64,000 nucleotides of DNA from Chitinophaga alhagiae (lineage in GTDB: Bacteria > Bacteroidota > Bacteroidia > Chitinophagales > Chitinophagaceae): NCBI RefSeq assembly GCF_003568665.1, contig NZ_QXMH01000001.1, positions 2,600,084 to 2,664,083 of the forward strand, given 5' to 3'. The position numbers and the translations under genes are program-made. The notes below the pieces were generated by a model. It did not search any database. It was given only the letters and a program-made list of their open reading frames with translations, and was not told the DNA's origin. This document shows, piece after piece, positions 27,092 through 36,807 of this stretch. The first letter of the stretch is position 1; each line of letters starts with the position of its first letter.

Positions 27092-28351
27092 GTGAACATA
27101 AATCTGCTAAATCGGGAGCTGTTTTCTTTTCACAAAAATGCCAGCAAAAAGCAGTTGCAGCTGAAGTACCGGCTGCTGCAACACCTGTATACCTGCGGCC
27201 CTGCTTCCGTGGCCATGCTTTGTGAAACGCTGGATATCAGTACGCCCACGGCAGTAAAGTTGCTGGCGGAAATGACGCGCCTGCGCATTGTTGAGAAAAA
27301 AGGAGTTGGAGAATCTATTGGCGGCAGGCGGCCTGATCTTTTTCGTTTGCGCAAGCACGTAGTGTTCATGCTTTGCATTGACATTGAGTTGTTCAAAACG
27401 AACATGGTGATCGTGGACAATAACAATAATTTCATGACGCCGATGAAAACCGTGCATGTAACGCTGTCCCGCAACCGCAGCGCTTTTTTCGATGCCTTGC
27501 TTGTGCATGTTGAACAACTGATCGCCTCCGCCAACATCAATCGTGATCATCTGATCGGTTGCAGCATTGGCATGCCGGGCCTGATTGATCCCTCGCTTGG
27601 TGAAAATTACAGTTACCTGCTGGATGAAAGTGAAGGCATGAGCCTGCAGGCTGCTTTTGAAGAAAAGCTGGGCATGCCGGTGGTGATCCAGAACGATGTG
27701 AAAGGCTCCGCACTGGCGGAATTACGTTTTGGCCACGGAGTGGGAAAAAAGAATGTGCTGGTGATCCTGATGGATTGGGGGATAGGCCTCGGTATTATTA
27801 TGGATGGGAAGGTACAGCAGGGCAACTCGGGCTTTTCGGGAGAAATGGGCCACATCCCTTTTGCAGAGAACGGGGAATTATGTTATTGCGGTAAACACGG
27901 GTGCCTGGAAACGGTGGCTTCCGGCATGACCCTTTCAAAGATGGCGCGCCAGGGTATTCTATCCGGGCAGAACTCTATTATCAACGAGCTCTCCAACAAA
28001 GAAGTATACCGTATTGAAACGGAAATGATCATCAAAGCGGCCAACAAGGGAGACCAATATTCTATCCAGCTCTTGTCTAACATCGGCACCAACCTGGGGA
28101 AAGGCATTTCCATCCTCATACAGCTATTCAATCCTGAACTGGTCATCCTGAGCGGCAAAATTGCGGAGGCCAGGCAATACATCACGCTGCCCATGCAGCA
28201 GGCCATCAACACTTATTGTATGACACAGATCAGGGAAAAAACACAAATCGTGTCTTCAGACCTGGGAGATAACTCCCGGCTGCTGGGGTATGCCGCGGAA
28301 GGCATCAACCAGTTCTTTACCGCCATGATTGCCCAGGCCAGGGGCGGATAA
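27092..28351 (+). CDS. ROK-family transcriptional repressor (NagC/XylR type)
   Basis: This 419-aa protein has an N-terminal winged helix (residues about 22-80, with S-T-P-T-A-V-K-L-L-A-E-M and G-G-R-R-P-D-L-F). The ROK sugar-kinase-like domain follows, with I-G-M-P-G-L-I-D and N-D-V-K-G-S-A-L-A-E. The zinc-binding signature G-H-I-P-F then C-Y-C-G-K-H-G-C-L-E is also present. The start is GTG at 27092, since no in-frame ATG exists near it. ROK repressors sense sugars or sugar phosphates. The gene is divergent from susC 2 and ends four bases before the convergent GH13 stop. Confidence 0.92.
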   Translation: MNINLLNRELFSFHKNASKKQLQLKYRLLQHLYTCGPASVAMLCETLDISTPTAVKLLAEMTRLRIVEKKGVGESIGGRRPDLFRLRKHVVFMLCIDIELFKTNMVIVDNNNNFMTPMKTVHVTLSRNRSAFFDALLVHVEQLIASANINRDHLIGCSIGMPGLIDPSLGENYSYLLDESEGMSLQAAFEEKLGMPVVIQNDVKGSALAELRFGHGVGKKNVLVILMDWGIGLGIIMDGKVQQGNSGFSGEMGHIPFAENGELCYCGKHGCLETVASGMTLSKMARQGILSGQNSIINELSNKEVYRIETEMIIKAANKGDQYSIQLLSNIGTNLGKGISILIQLFNPELVILSGKIAEARQYITLPMQQAINTYCMTQIREKTQIVSSDLGDNSRLLGYAAEGINQFFTAMIAQARGG

Positions 28352-28355
28352 CATG

Positions 28356-29969
28356 TTACGCGGGCGCGTTCAGCCTGATCAGCAAACCTTCGTCACCATC
28401 TACGCTGATATTGTTGCTGACGGGGCTGCCTTCCATTTCCGGAGCGGTAGCTATTTCGACCGTGCCGCTGTAAGAAAAATTGTCTGGCCGGAAATACCCG
28501 GGCCTATGCGTGAGGTTAAGCACTACTAAAAATGAAGGATGGCTTTCACTGCGCCTCACAAAGGCCAGCACCTGGCTGTCTGCATATACAGGTTCATAGT
28601 TGCCGGAAACGAGCGCCGGCTCCCGCCGCCTCAGTTGTATCAGGCGCCGGTAGAGGTTCAGCATGGAATGAGGGCCGTGCAGTTGAGATTGAACGTTCAC
28701 GCGGGCAAACGTTTTGTCCAGCCGTAACCATGGCCGGCCTTCCGTGAAGCCTGCATTTTTACCGGTGTCCCACTGCATAGGCGTGCGCGCGGGGTCTCTG
28801 CTAAGGTTCTTGTCCGGCATGTTCAATCCCTGGGGGTCTTGTATTTCGGATAGCGGGATGGCCACATCGCGCATACCTATTTCATCTCCATAATAAATAG
28901 TAGGCGTGCCGCGCAGGGTAAGCAGCAGCATGGCCGCCACCCTGGCCTGCTGAAGGCCAACACGGCTGGCAATCCGCGGCCTGTCATGGTTGCTGAGCAC
29001 CCAGTTGGGCCAACTCTGTGCAGGCAGTGCGCCTTCGTACTGGTTGATGGTAGTGGCTATCTGTATGGCATCCCAGGGTAATGAGAGCAGGTGGAAGTTG
29101 AAAGGAAGATGCGCACCCTTGTTGTCCGCGCCATAATAGACCATTAATTCCTTGATAGGCAGGTACACTTCTGCGATCAATACGCGGTGCCCTTCATACT
29201 CTTCCAGCACGCTGCGCATTTTACGTGTTATTTCCTGCACCTCCGGGCGGTCAGTAGAATAGACAGGCAGCAACTGGTCGTACGTGGGCATATGCGGCGC
29301 ATAGTCCGGGTTGGGCGGGTTGTTGCGCAGCTGTTCATCTTTAAAAATGAACCAGAGCACGTCCACCCTGAAGCCGTCTACTCCTTTATCAAGCCAGAAG
29401 CGCATTACATTGAACATGGCCTCCTGCACCTCAGGGTTTCGCCAGTTGAGGTCCGGTTGTTCTTTAAGAAAGGCGTGATAATAATATTGTTGCGTTTGCT
29501 CGTCCCATTCCCAGGCACTGCCGCCAAATGCGCTTAGCCAGTTGTTGGGCAGGGAACCGTCTGGCGGCGCGTCTTGCCAGATGTACCAGTTGCGTTTGGG
29601 ATTGTTCCGGCTGGAGCGGGACTCCAGGAACCAGGGATGCTGGTCTGATGTGTGGTTGGGCACCAGGTCCAGCAACAGTTTCATGCCGCGTTCATGCACC
29701 GCTTGCAGCAATTCCTCCAGGTCTGCCAGGTTGCCGAAGATAGGATGGATGTCTGTGTAATTGCTGACGTCGTACCCGAAATCGGCCATGGGGGATGGAA
29801 ACACGGGAGACAACCAGATGGCGTCAATGCCCAGCCATTGCAGGTAATCCAGGCGTTGCAGCATGCCTTTCAGATCTCCGATGCCATCTCCGTTACTATC
29901 CTGGAAAGAGCGGGGGTATACCTGGTAAATAATGCCTGTTTGCCACCATGGTTGTTGGATATTTGCCAT
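28356..29969 (-). CDS. GH13 alpha-glucosidase/oligo-1,6-glucosidase-like enzyme
   Basis: This 537-aa protein has no signal peptide and is probably cytoplasmic. The GH13 conserved regions are present: D-L-V-P-N-H-T-S at 101-108, G-F-R-V-D-V with nucleophile Asp203, I-A-E-V-Y with acid/base Glu267, and N-H-D with Asp329 as the transition-state stabiliser. The opening Y-Q-V-Y-P-R-S-F-Q-D-S-N-G-D-G-I-G-D-L is typical of alpha-glucosidase subfamilies, which hydrolyse maltose, isomaltose or sucrose-like oligosaccharides. I start at M-A-N-I-Q-Q-P. It probably handles sugars taken up by the nearby SusC/SusD pair 2, although it is transcribed separately. Confidence 0.92.
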   Translation of the reverse strand: MANIQQPWWQTGIIYQVYPRSFQDSNGDGIGDLKGMLQRLDYLQWLGIDAIWLSPVFPSPMADFGYDVSNYTDIHPIFGNLADLEELLQAVHERGMKLLLDLVPNHTSDQHPWFLESRSSRNNPKRNWYIWQDAPPDGSLPNNWLSAFGGSAWEWDEQTQQYYYHAFLKEQPDLNWRNPEVQEAMFNVMRFWLDKGVDGFRVDVLWFIFKDEQLRNNPPNPDYAPHMPTYDQLLPVYSTDRPEVQEITRKMRSVLEEYEGHRVLIAEVYLPIKELMVYYGADNKGAHLPFNFHLLSLPWDAIQIATTINQYEGALPAQSWPNWVLSNHDRPRIASRVGLQQARVAAMLLLTLRGTPTIYYGDEIGMRDVAIPLSEIQDPQGLNMPDKNLSRDPARTPMQWDTGKNAGFTEGRPWLRLDKTFARVNVQSQLHGPHSMLNLYRRLIQLRRREPALVSGNYEPVYADSQVLAFVRRSESHPSFLVVLNLTHRPGYFRPDNFSYSGTVEIATAPEMEGSPVSNNISVDGDEGLLIRLNAPA

Positions 29970-30435
29970 CTCGTTGTTTTGTGGGATACTGCACAACATT
30001 TCTGCCAGAATATCGTCCGTCCGCCCTTCCGCATAAATGCGCCATACTGGTGGGGATGAACCCGGCGTACAACTACAGGGCGCAGTTCAACGGGAAACCG
30101 GTTGCTGTTGACCGGCTGCAGAAAAGTGTTGTCCGGGTTACCCTTCTTGCTACCACCACGCACTGCGGTATCTCCGCAGTATCTGATATGTAAATTTTCT
30201 TTCAATCGTTTAGCTTTAAAAAACGCCATCCAGCTGTATCACAAAAGCTGATTTTCAGGGATTTCCGGCAAAATCAATATTAAATAATCTTTAATTTTAT
30301 TGCTTTTTATTCAATTTTTACCATATAAAACGTTTAAAATCAATTAAATTAAGTTTCAAATGGTTTCAAAACAGGATGACACAGGATGGTTTTTTTGTTG
30401 CTTAGAGTATTTTTAAACAAAAGAACCACACAATT
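29970..30435. other. Intergenic region upstream of PUL 3
   Basis: The 466 bases between GH13 and susC 3 hold no convincing gene. The first part is GC-rich and contains a perfect 7-bp inverted repeat with a 5-base loop (30162-30168 and 30174-30180) and no T run. The last 200 bases are very AT-rich and carry the decameric direct repeats listed next. The PUL 3 promoter must lie here, but I see no full-consensus element. Confidence 0.55.
30353..30390 (+). promoter_or_regulatory. Two pairs of 10-bp-spaced direct repeats upstream of susC 3
   Basis: GTTTCAAA occurs at 30353 and 30363, and ACAGGATG at 30371 and 30381, so the spacing is exactly 10 bases in both pairs. Direct repeats one helical turn apart are typical sites for response regulators or other tandem-binding activators. 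The block ends 46 bases before the start codon. Confidence 0.45.
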
Positions 30436-33400
30436 ATGAAAAAACACTTTTACAAAACACGGCATAGTTATAAACTATGTGGTCTGGTTTTGGCACTCCT
30501 TTTACTCACAAATTTTGCGTTTTCGCAAGAAAAGGCCGGTGTCATCAAAGGGAAAATAACCGATGAAACGGGGCCTTTGATAGGAGCTACCGTTGTTGTT
30601 TTTGGTACAACCATCGGCGCCCAGACCGATGCAAATGGCAACTACTCTTTTAACATCGCGCCAGGTTCTTACAAACTGAAAGCATCTTACGTTGGCTTTC
30701 AGAGTATAGAGAAGAACGTGACGGTGGTAGCCGGTGAGCCTTTGACGGTCAATTTTAGTATGACCGGGGTTACACAGATGGATGAAGTGGTGGTCAGTTA
30801 CGGTAAACAATCGCGCAGGGACATTACAGGTTCTGTGGCAACTGTAGACGCAAAATCCCTGGAAGATATGCCCGTTATGCAGTTCGGGCAGCAGCTGCAG
30901 GGCAAGGTTGCCGGCGTGAATATAATGCAGAGCAGCGGCCAGCCAGGCAGGGGGATTTCGTTCCGTATCCGTGGCGCCGCCTCACTGGCTACCGGTTATC
31001 AGCCCTTGTTCGTGATTGACGGTATGCCGATCACAGGAAGTATTAACAACATTAACCCGGATGAGATCGAATCATTTACAATCCTGAAAGATGCCTCGGC
31101 AACTTCATTGTATGGTTCACGGGCAGCCAACGGGGTAATACTGATCACGACAAAGCACGCAAAGGCCGGCACCAGTAAAATTGACTTCAACGCCAATTAT
31201 GGCTGGCAGAAGCTGATGCAAAACCGTATACCGAAGACCATGAATGGCACCGAGTGGGCCAGGTTCATGCAGGAGCGCTTTGAGGATAAAGTAAAATACG
31301 AAAACTTCAATCCTGCCTCGATTCCTGCCGAGTACCAGGGTGATGTGACCCGTTACGGGAAAGGTACCGACTGGCATGACCTCCTGACACAAACAGCGCC
31401 CATCCAAAGTTACAGCCTGAGCCTGCTCTCGGCCAGGGAAAAGTCATCGTCTGCAGTAATAGCAGGGTATCAGGAACAGGAAGGGGTGGTCATTAATACT
31501 GGTTCCAAACTTATTTCACTCCGGTTGAACCACGATATGACGTTGGCCGATAATAAACTGAAGGTAGGTTTCAACCTGGCGCCGAGTTACCGTATGGACC
31601 ACAATAACCGGCTTCCGTCAGACGGTATAGAAGGGTATTACGCAAAGATCCTGGAATCCAGCCCGATCCTCGGCCCTTATAATGAAGACGGAAGCTACCG
31701 GATCGGCGCTTTTTCACCAGGCATGACTTCCTACGTAAACCCGCTGGCCCGGGTAAAAGAAAGCCAGGACGATTATAAGACCACCCGCATCCTTGGTAAT
31801 GCCTATGCGAATTATACGTTGGTACCGGGACTGGTGCTGAAAGTGAACCTCGGTATTGACAAGGGTGCTGAAACACGTAACCAGTATCTGCCGCAGGTGG
31901 CCTTAAATACATCCCCCAACCTGTCTGTCAGGTCTACCGCCATCAGCTCATCGGTAGATAATTATTCCTATACCGGAGAGGCCTTTGTGAACTATCAGAA
32001 AACCCTGATGGAAGATCACCACCTGGAGGCGCTGGTAGGTTATGCCGTACAGAAATTCAAGGAGGAAAATAATTCCATCAGTGCAACAGGTTTTCCTTCT
32101 GACGATGTCCGTTATATAAGCGCTGCTTCAGAGATCACTTCTGCCACCAGCAATATGACGCAACACTCCATGTTGTCTGAGATCGGGCGGTTAAACTATA
32201 GTTACAAAAGAAAATACCTGCTGCAGGGCTCGGTTAGGCGAGACGGTTCGTCAAGATTTGGTTCTGACCGCAAATACGGATGGTTCCCGGCGGTATCGGC
32301 AGGCTGGATCGTAAGCGAGGAGTCATTTATGGAAAGCCTCAAAGCGGTTAATTTTCTGAAACTGCGGGCCAGTTATGGTATCACAGGCAATAATGACTTT
32401 GGCAACTTTACCGCTATATCATCACTGAGCAAATACAACTACCTGCTTAACGGGGCGCTGGTACAGGGGCAAACCATCGGAACACTAGGAAATACCGAGC
32501 TGGCCTGGGAAAGGAACAAGCAACTGGATCTGGGAATAGACGTAGAACTATTGGATAACAGGATCTCGTTCACCTATGGCTATTACCGTAAAATGTCTGA
32601 CGGGCTGATACAGGTCAGGGCTTTGCCAAGGGCCTCCGGATTTGCCAACATTCAGTTTAACATCGGTCAGTTCGAATTCTGGGGGCATGAATTATCGGCC
32701 ACTACAGTGAATACAACCGGTAGCCTGAAGTGGACAACAAATGTCAACGTCTCCTTCGAAAGGAACCTGATAAAGAACCTGGTAGACCCCGGCTATATCC
32801 GCAGGAATACCGGGATCTTATCTGATTACTACAGGAACCAGATAGGTCGCCGTCTTGGAGAATTTTATGGGTTTGTACACCAGGGTTTATACAAAGATGA
32901 GGAAGACCTGGCCAAGTCAGCTAAATATGCGTCCGGCTCTACCTATTCTGCTGTAGGTACGCTGAAAATGAAAGATATCAATGGAGATGGCAAGATTGAT
33001 GACGTAAACGACAGGACATTCATTGGTGATCCTACACCAGATTTTACTTTTGGCCTTACCAATAACTTCAGTTATAAAAATTTTGATCTGAGCATAACAA
33101 TGGCCGGACAGGTGGGTGGAGATATCCTGGCTGCCAGCAAATGGGCCTACCTGACCAATATGGACGGTTCGAGGGTGCCGTTAGCCGCCGTAGCAGACCG
33201 CTGGCGCTCTCCGGAGAATCCCGGTTCCGGGGTGTATCCGCGTACTTTAGTCAACACCACCGCACTTGGCCGCTCCGTAAACTCGCAGTGGATAGAGGAT
33301 GGCACCTATCTTACTGCAAAGAACATTGCACTGGGCTACAAGTTCAATCTTAAAAATAACCGGATGCTGAGCAATCTCAGGGTATATGCATCGGTTCAGC

Positions 33401-33546
33401 AGGCATTTATCATTACAGGTTATTCTGGCTACAATCCTGAAATTTCTTTGTCCGGCGGAGATGCAGCAACAGGCCTTGGTGTGGATGAAAATGCCTACCC
33501 CGTTCCAAGAACATTCTCCATAGGCTTTTCTTCTACGTTTAAATAA
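30436..33546 (+). CDS. SusC/RagA-family TonB-linked outer membrane transporter (PUL 3)
   Basis: This 1036-aa protein has a signal peptide (A-F-S-Q), a carboxypeptidase-regulatory-like domain (I-K-G-K-I-T-D-E-T-G, I-G-A-T-V-V-V), the motif M-D-E-V-V-V-S-Y-G, a plug (F-V-I-D-G-M-P-I, L-K-D-A-S-A-T-S-L-Y-G-S-R-A-A-N-G) and a barrel ending in Phe. It is the first gene of a plus-strand locus with susD, a glycosidase, an EEP phosphodiesterase and a GDPD. Its base composition is visibly richer in A and T than PUL 1, which may point to a different origin. Confidence 0.95.
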   Translation: MKKHFYKTRHSYKLCGLVLALLLLTNFAFSQEKAGVIKGKITDETGPLIGATVVVFGTTIGAQTDANGNYSFNIAPGSYKLKASYVGFQSIEKNVTVVAGEPLTVNFSMTGVTQMDEVVVSYGKQSRRDITGSVATVDAKSLEDMPVMQFGQQLQGKVAGVNIMQSSGQPGRGISFRIRGAASLATGYQPLFVIDGMPITGSINNINPDEIESFTILKDASATSLYGSRAANGVILITTKHAKAGTSKIDFNANYGWQKLMQNRIPKTMNGTEWARFMQERFEDKVKYENFNPASIPAEYQGDVTRYGKGTDWHDLLTQTAPIQSYSLSLLSAREKSSSAVIAGYQEQEGVVINTGSKLISLRLNHDMTLADNKLKVGFNLAPSYRMDHNNRLPSDGIEGYYAKILESSPILGPYNEDGSYRIGAFSPGMTSYVNPLARVKESQDDYKTTRILGNAYANYTLVPGLVLKVNLGIDKGAETRNQYLPQVALNTSPNLSVRSTAISSSVDNYSYTGEAFVNYQKTLMEDHHLEALVGYAVQKFKEENNSISATGFPSDDVRYISAASEITSATSNMTQHSMLSEIGRLNYSYKRKYLLQGSVRRDGSSRFGSDRKYGWFPAVSAGWIVSEESFMESLKAVNFLKLRASYGITGNNDFGNFTAISSLSKYNYLLNGALVQGQTIGTLGNTELAWERNKQLDLGIDVELLDNRISFTYGYYRKMSDGLIQVRALPRASGFANIQFNIGQFEFWGHELSATTVNTTGSLKWTTNVNVSFERNLIKNLVDPGYIRRNTGILSDYYRNQIGRRLGEFYGFVHQGLYKDEEDLAKSAKYASGSTYSAVGTLKMKDINGDGKIDDVNDRTFIGDPTPDFTFGLTNNFSYKNFDLSITMAGQVGGDILAASKWAYLTNMDGSRVPLAAVADRWRSPENPGSGVYPRTLVNTTALGRSVNSQWIEDGTYLTAKNIALGYKFNLKNNRMLSNLRVYASVQQAFIITGYSGYNPEISLSGGDAATGLGVDENAYPVPRTFSIGFSSTFK

Positions 33547-33553
33547 TACCAAC

Positions 33554-35101
33554 ATGAAAAAGATATATATGCTAGTTGCTGTTCTTGCATTGACAATAAC
33601 AGCCTGTAAAGACGATTATATTTCATTATTACCGGAAGGCTCCTTGCCGCCAGCAAATTTTTATCAGACTGATGAGCAGTTGCAATCGGCTGCCATAGCG
33701 GCTTATGTTCCCCTGCGCGATGTTCTCTGGAACGATTTTTTTGCATCGGAGATGCACGCCGATAATACCCATTACCAACCTTCTCCCAATAACCGCGGAT
33801 CGGCAAACGTATTCCGGGAAAGCGGAGCAGACTGGAACAATGAGAGCACCAATGACTATATCAACTCCATTTATTTTCACAGCTATACCTGCATATCCAG
33901 GGCAAATATCCTTATCGGGCGGATCCCTGATGCGAAAAAAGCCACAGAGGCTGGTAAGGCAAAGGCTGAGGGACAAGCCAAGTTTATCAGAGCACTGAAT
34001 TATTACAAGCTGGTCCGCCTCTTTGGCGGAGTGCCGCTGCACCTCATCGAGGTAACCAAGGCGGAAGAGGCCTTTTTGCCGCGTGCAAGTGTTGAAGAGG
34101 TGTATGCGCAGATCATTGCAGACTGTCAGGATGCTATCGCAAAATTGCAGCCGCCTGCCAAGTTCCCGCAAACGGGAGAGGCCACCAAAGGCTCTGCAAC
34201 GGTATTGCTGGCAGATGTATATGTCACTTTAAAAAGATATCCGGAGGCAGAAACACTGTTAAATACACTGCCGGCCATGGGATATAAACTGACTGCCGAG
34301 TATGCCGATGCATTCAAACCGGCCAATAAAAACAAAGAAGAATCGCTGTTTGAGGCACAATATCAGACAATAGCAGGCAACGGCAATCAACCTAATTCGT
34401 TCCCGCAGGCTTTTCTTCCCAAAACAGCCAATACCACGCTGATCACCGGAGCGCCATCGAGCAATACAGTTAGTTCCGGCGGTTGGAATAAACCTGTACA
34501 GGACCTGATCGACGCTTATGAACCTGGCGACAAACGCCTTGATGCTTCTATTGCTGTTGCGGAAGGTACTTATGATGACAGTTACGTGATGACATTGTCT
34601 GCGAACAAAAGCGTATTGAATTATGTGCCTGCCCCCGGGAAAGTTGGTCAGCCTTACATTAAAAAATACCTGGACCTTCCATTCATCATAGCAGGCAGCT
34701 CCAGCTCCAACTGGCCTATCTATCGGTATGCGGAAGCATTGCTGCTACTGGCAGAAGCGCTGAATGAACAGGGCAAATCACCTTTGACTCCTTTAAATGC
34801 CGTTCGCAAGAGGGCCGGGCTTGGTGACATTACAGAAACCGATAAAGAGGCATTGAGAGATATTATCTTTCATGAAAGAAGGGTAGAGCTGGCCTTTGAA
34901 AACAAACGGTTTAATGATCTGCAGCGGGACCCGAAAGGCCTCGCCATTATGGAGGCCTATGCAATTAAGGCAAAAGCAACCTATCCTTTGTTATCACCTA
35001 CTGCGTTCAATATTCAGGCATATAAGTTCCTGCTTCCGATCCCGCAGTCTGAGCGTGGATTAAATCCCGACCTGACACAAAACCCGGGATATAGTAATTA
35101 A
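33554..35101 (+). CDS. SusD/RagB-family surface lipoprotein (PUL 3)
   Basis: This 515-aa protein has a lipoprotein signal with Cys18 (I-T-A-C-K), a TPR-containing SusD N-terminal domain (F-I-R-A-L-N-Y-Y-K-L-V-R-L-F-G-G-V-P) and the SusD/RagB C-terminal domain (R-Y-A-E-A-L-L-L-L-A-E-A-L-N-E, V-R-K-R-A-G-L, H-E-R-R-V-E-L-A-F-E-N-K-R-F-N-D). It starts seven bases after the susC stop and forms the surface glycan-binding partner of that transporter. A GC-rich hairpin follows directly. Confidence 0.95.
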   Translation: MKKIYMLVAVLALTITACKDDYISLLPEGSLPPANFYQTDEQLQSAAIAAYVPLRDVLWNDFFASEMHADNTHYQPSPNNRGSANVFRESGADWNNESTNDYINSIYFHSYTCISRANILIGRIPDAKKATEAGKAKAEGQAKFIRALNYYKLVRLFGGVPLHLIEVTKAEEAFLPRASVEEVYAQIIADCQDAIAKLQPPAKFPQTGEATKGSATVLLADVYVTLKRYPEAETLLNTLPAMGYKLTAEYADAFKPANKNKEESLFEAQYQTIAGNGNQPNSFPQAFLPKTANTTLITGAPSSNTVSSGGWNKPVQDLIDAYEPGDKRLDASIAVAEGTYDDSYVMTLSANKSVLNYVPAPGKVGQPYIKKYLDLPFIIAGSSSSNWPIYRYAEALLLLAEALNEQGKSPLTPLNAVRKRAGLGDITETDKEALRDIIFHERRVELAFENKRFNDLQRDPKGLAIMEAYAIKAKATYPLLSPTAFNIQAYKFLLPIPQSERGLNPDLTQNPGYSN

Positions 35102-35118
35102 ACGGAGATTATTAATAT

Positions 35119-35146
35119 AAGGGGGCATCGTGTTATGCCCCCTTCT
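35119..35146 (+). terminator. Hairpin between susD 3 and the glycosidase gene
   Basis: A perfect 10-bp stem (35119-35128 with 35135-35144) and a 6-base loop, followed by only a few T residues. It probably acts as a partial terminator or stabilising 3' hairpin, setting higher expression for susC/susD than for the enzymes after it. Confidence 0.6.
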
Positions 35147-35158
35147 CACTGACCAGAT

Positions 35159-36643
35159 ATGCATAAAATATATAGAAGACTAGGAATGGCTTGCTGTTTT
35201 GCCATGGTAGTTATGCCTTTTAAAAAGCTTGCCGCACAGCAGAAAAGCGTCACCGTTAACTGGAACAATGTTCTTACGGTTTCCAAAACCATACCTACGC
35301 TGCAGGTGGTATACAACCCTATGTTGCGTGCAAATTCCCCGATACATAAAGCTTCTTTTGAGGCTTTAAAAAACCTGGGGGCTGATTATGTGCGTTACGT
35401 ACCCTGGTATCCCTATCCCCAAGCGGCCGTTGCGGAATTGAAGGCGCCAACAGCTACGGAAACCTTCTGGGATTTTCAGTATGCAGATCCTGCCCTTGTC
35501 GATTTTATGGAGGCCACCAAAGGGCACCCTCCTGTGATTAATTTCAGCACCATACCGGTATGGATGTTCAAAACGGCGGAGCCGGTGCAACATCCTGCCG
35601 ACCCCGATCTGCCGTTCTGGAGTTACAAGCTGGGGAAGGAACTGCGCGATTCTACAGGGAAAGAAGTAGCGGATTATTTTGTAAGGGTATTCAGCTGGTA
35701 TACTAAAGGCGGGTTTACCGATGAGCTGGGTAAATTTCACAAGTCCGGGCACCACTATAAATTCCCTTACTGGGAAGTGCTGAACGAGCCTGACCTGGAA
35801 CACCAGCTGTCTCCCCAGTTGTATACAAAAATTTACGATGCGGTTGTTCTGGCCCTGAAAAAGATATCACCCGAAACAAAATTTATCGGCATCTCTGTGG
35901 CCCTGGAAACCGACCCGCAGTGGTTCGAGTATTTCCTCAACCCGGCCAACCATCAACCAGGTGTTCCCCTGGATGGTATTTCCTATCATTTCTATGGGCG
36001 GCCGGCTTCTTTAGACCAGCGGATAGATAGCTACCAGTACTCTTTTTTTGACCAGGCCAATGGTTTCCTCGACCGTGTACGCTACATCGAAAATATCCGC
36101 AAACGCCTGGCGCCGAATACCTTTACCCACATCAATGAGATCGGCACCATCCTGGAGAACAGGGATTATAAAGGGGTGATCCCTGCTGAATACTGGAACC
36201 TGTCAGGCGCCATGTTTGCCTATCTTTTTGTAGAGTTGAGCAAAATTGGTATTGATGCCGCTCACGAATCACAGCTGGTAGGTTATCCTACCCAGTTCCC
36301 GGATGTAACGATGGTCAACTGGAAAACAGGAAAACCCAATGCAAGGTATTGGATACTGAAGTTGCTCAAAGATAACTTCGGGCCTGGCGATAAACTCGTT
36401 CCCGCCAGCTCGCATCACCCTGATGTGGCGGCCCAGGGATTTATCACTGCAAGCGGCAAAAAATTGCTGCTCATTAATAAGACCAACAAAGAGATCAGCC
36501 TTCAGCTTCCCGCCATGGAAGGTGCAACATTACAAACTGTAGATGTGCATACCGGAGATAACCCTATAGCCCATGCTGCACTTACGACCAGCACCTTCCT
36601 CGTAAAGCCTTTTGCGGTGACTGTTATTAAAATGAAAGAATGA
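35159..36643 (+). CDS. Secreted clan GH-A glycoside hydrolase (GH39-like)
   Basis: This 494-aa protein has an N-terminal signal sequence (residues about 8-27, L-A-A-Q-Q). The TIM-barrel core shows the clan GH-A catalytic pair: W-E-V-L-N-E-P with acid/base Glu210, and T-H-I-N-E-I-G-T with nucleophile Glu327. The motif S-Y-H-F-Y-G lies in between. A C-terminal beta domain follows. The overall pattern resembles GH39 beta-xylosidases and iduronidases, but family placement without a profile search is tentative. It would cut the carbohydrate part of the substrate imported by PUL 3. Confidence 0.75.
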   Translation: MHKIYRRLGMACCFAMVVMPFKKLAAQQKSVTVNWNNVLTVSKTIPTLQVVYNPMLRANSPIHKASFEALKNLGADYVRYVPWYPYPQAAVAELKAPTATETFWDFQYADPALVDFMEATKGHPPVINFSTIPVWMFKTAEPVQHPADPDLPFWSYKLGKELRDSTGKEVADYFVRVFSWYTKGGFTDELGKFHKSGHHYKFPYWEVLNEPDLEHQLSPQLYTKIYDAVVLALKKISPETKFIGISVALETDPQWFEYFLNPANHQPGVPLDGISYHFYGRPASLDQRIDSYQYSFFDQANGFLDRVRYIENIRKRLAPNTFTHINEIGTILENRDYKGVIPAEYWNLSGAMFAYLFVELSKIGIDAAHESQLVGYPTQFPDVTMVNWKTGKPNARYWILKLLKDNFGPGDKLVPASSHHPDVAAQGFITASGKKLLLINKTNKEISLQLPAMEGATLQTVDVHTGDNPIAHAALTTSTFLVKPFAVTVIKMKE

Positions 36644-36807
36644 TACCGGGAGTATGGTTATAAGAACATGTTTTTTAATTGTCTTGACACCTTTTTGAAT
36701 ATGTGATGTGACATGAATTTCAGTGGGTTTGGCTGGAAGTATCTCATGTAATGGATTAGGTTTTCGTATTATAAAAACACACACTTAATTACATTAACTA
36801 CATCAAA

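Noticed and set aside
30162..30180. Perfect 7-bp inverted repeat as a terminator of an upstream gene
   Set aside because: There is no plus-strand gene before it and no T run, so it is kept only as a noted small palindrome.
29870..30229. 119-codon minus-strand frame upstream of GH13
   Set aside because: It overlaps the GH13 N-terminus in another frame and has no recognisable domain, so it is a chance frame.
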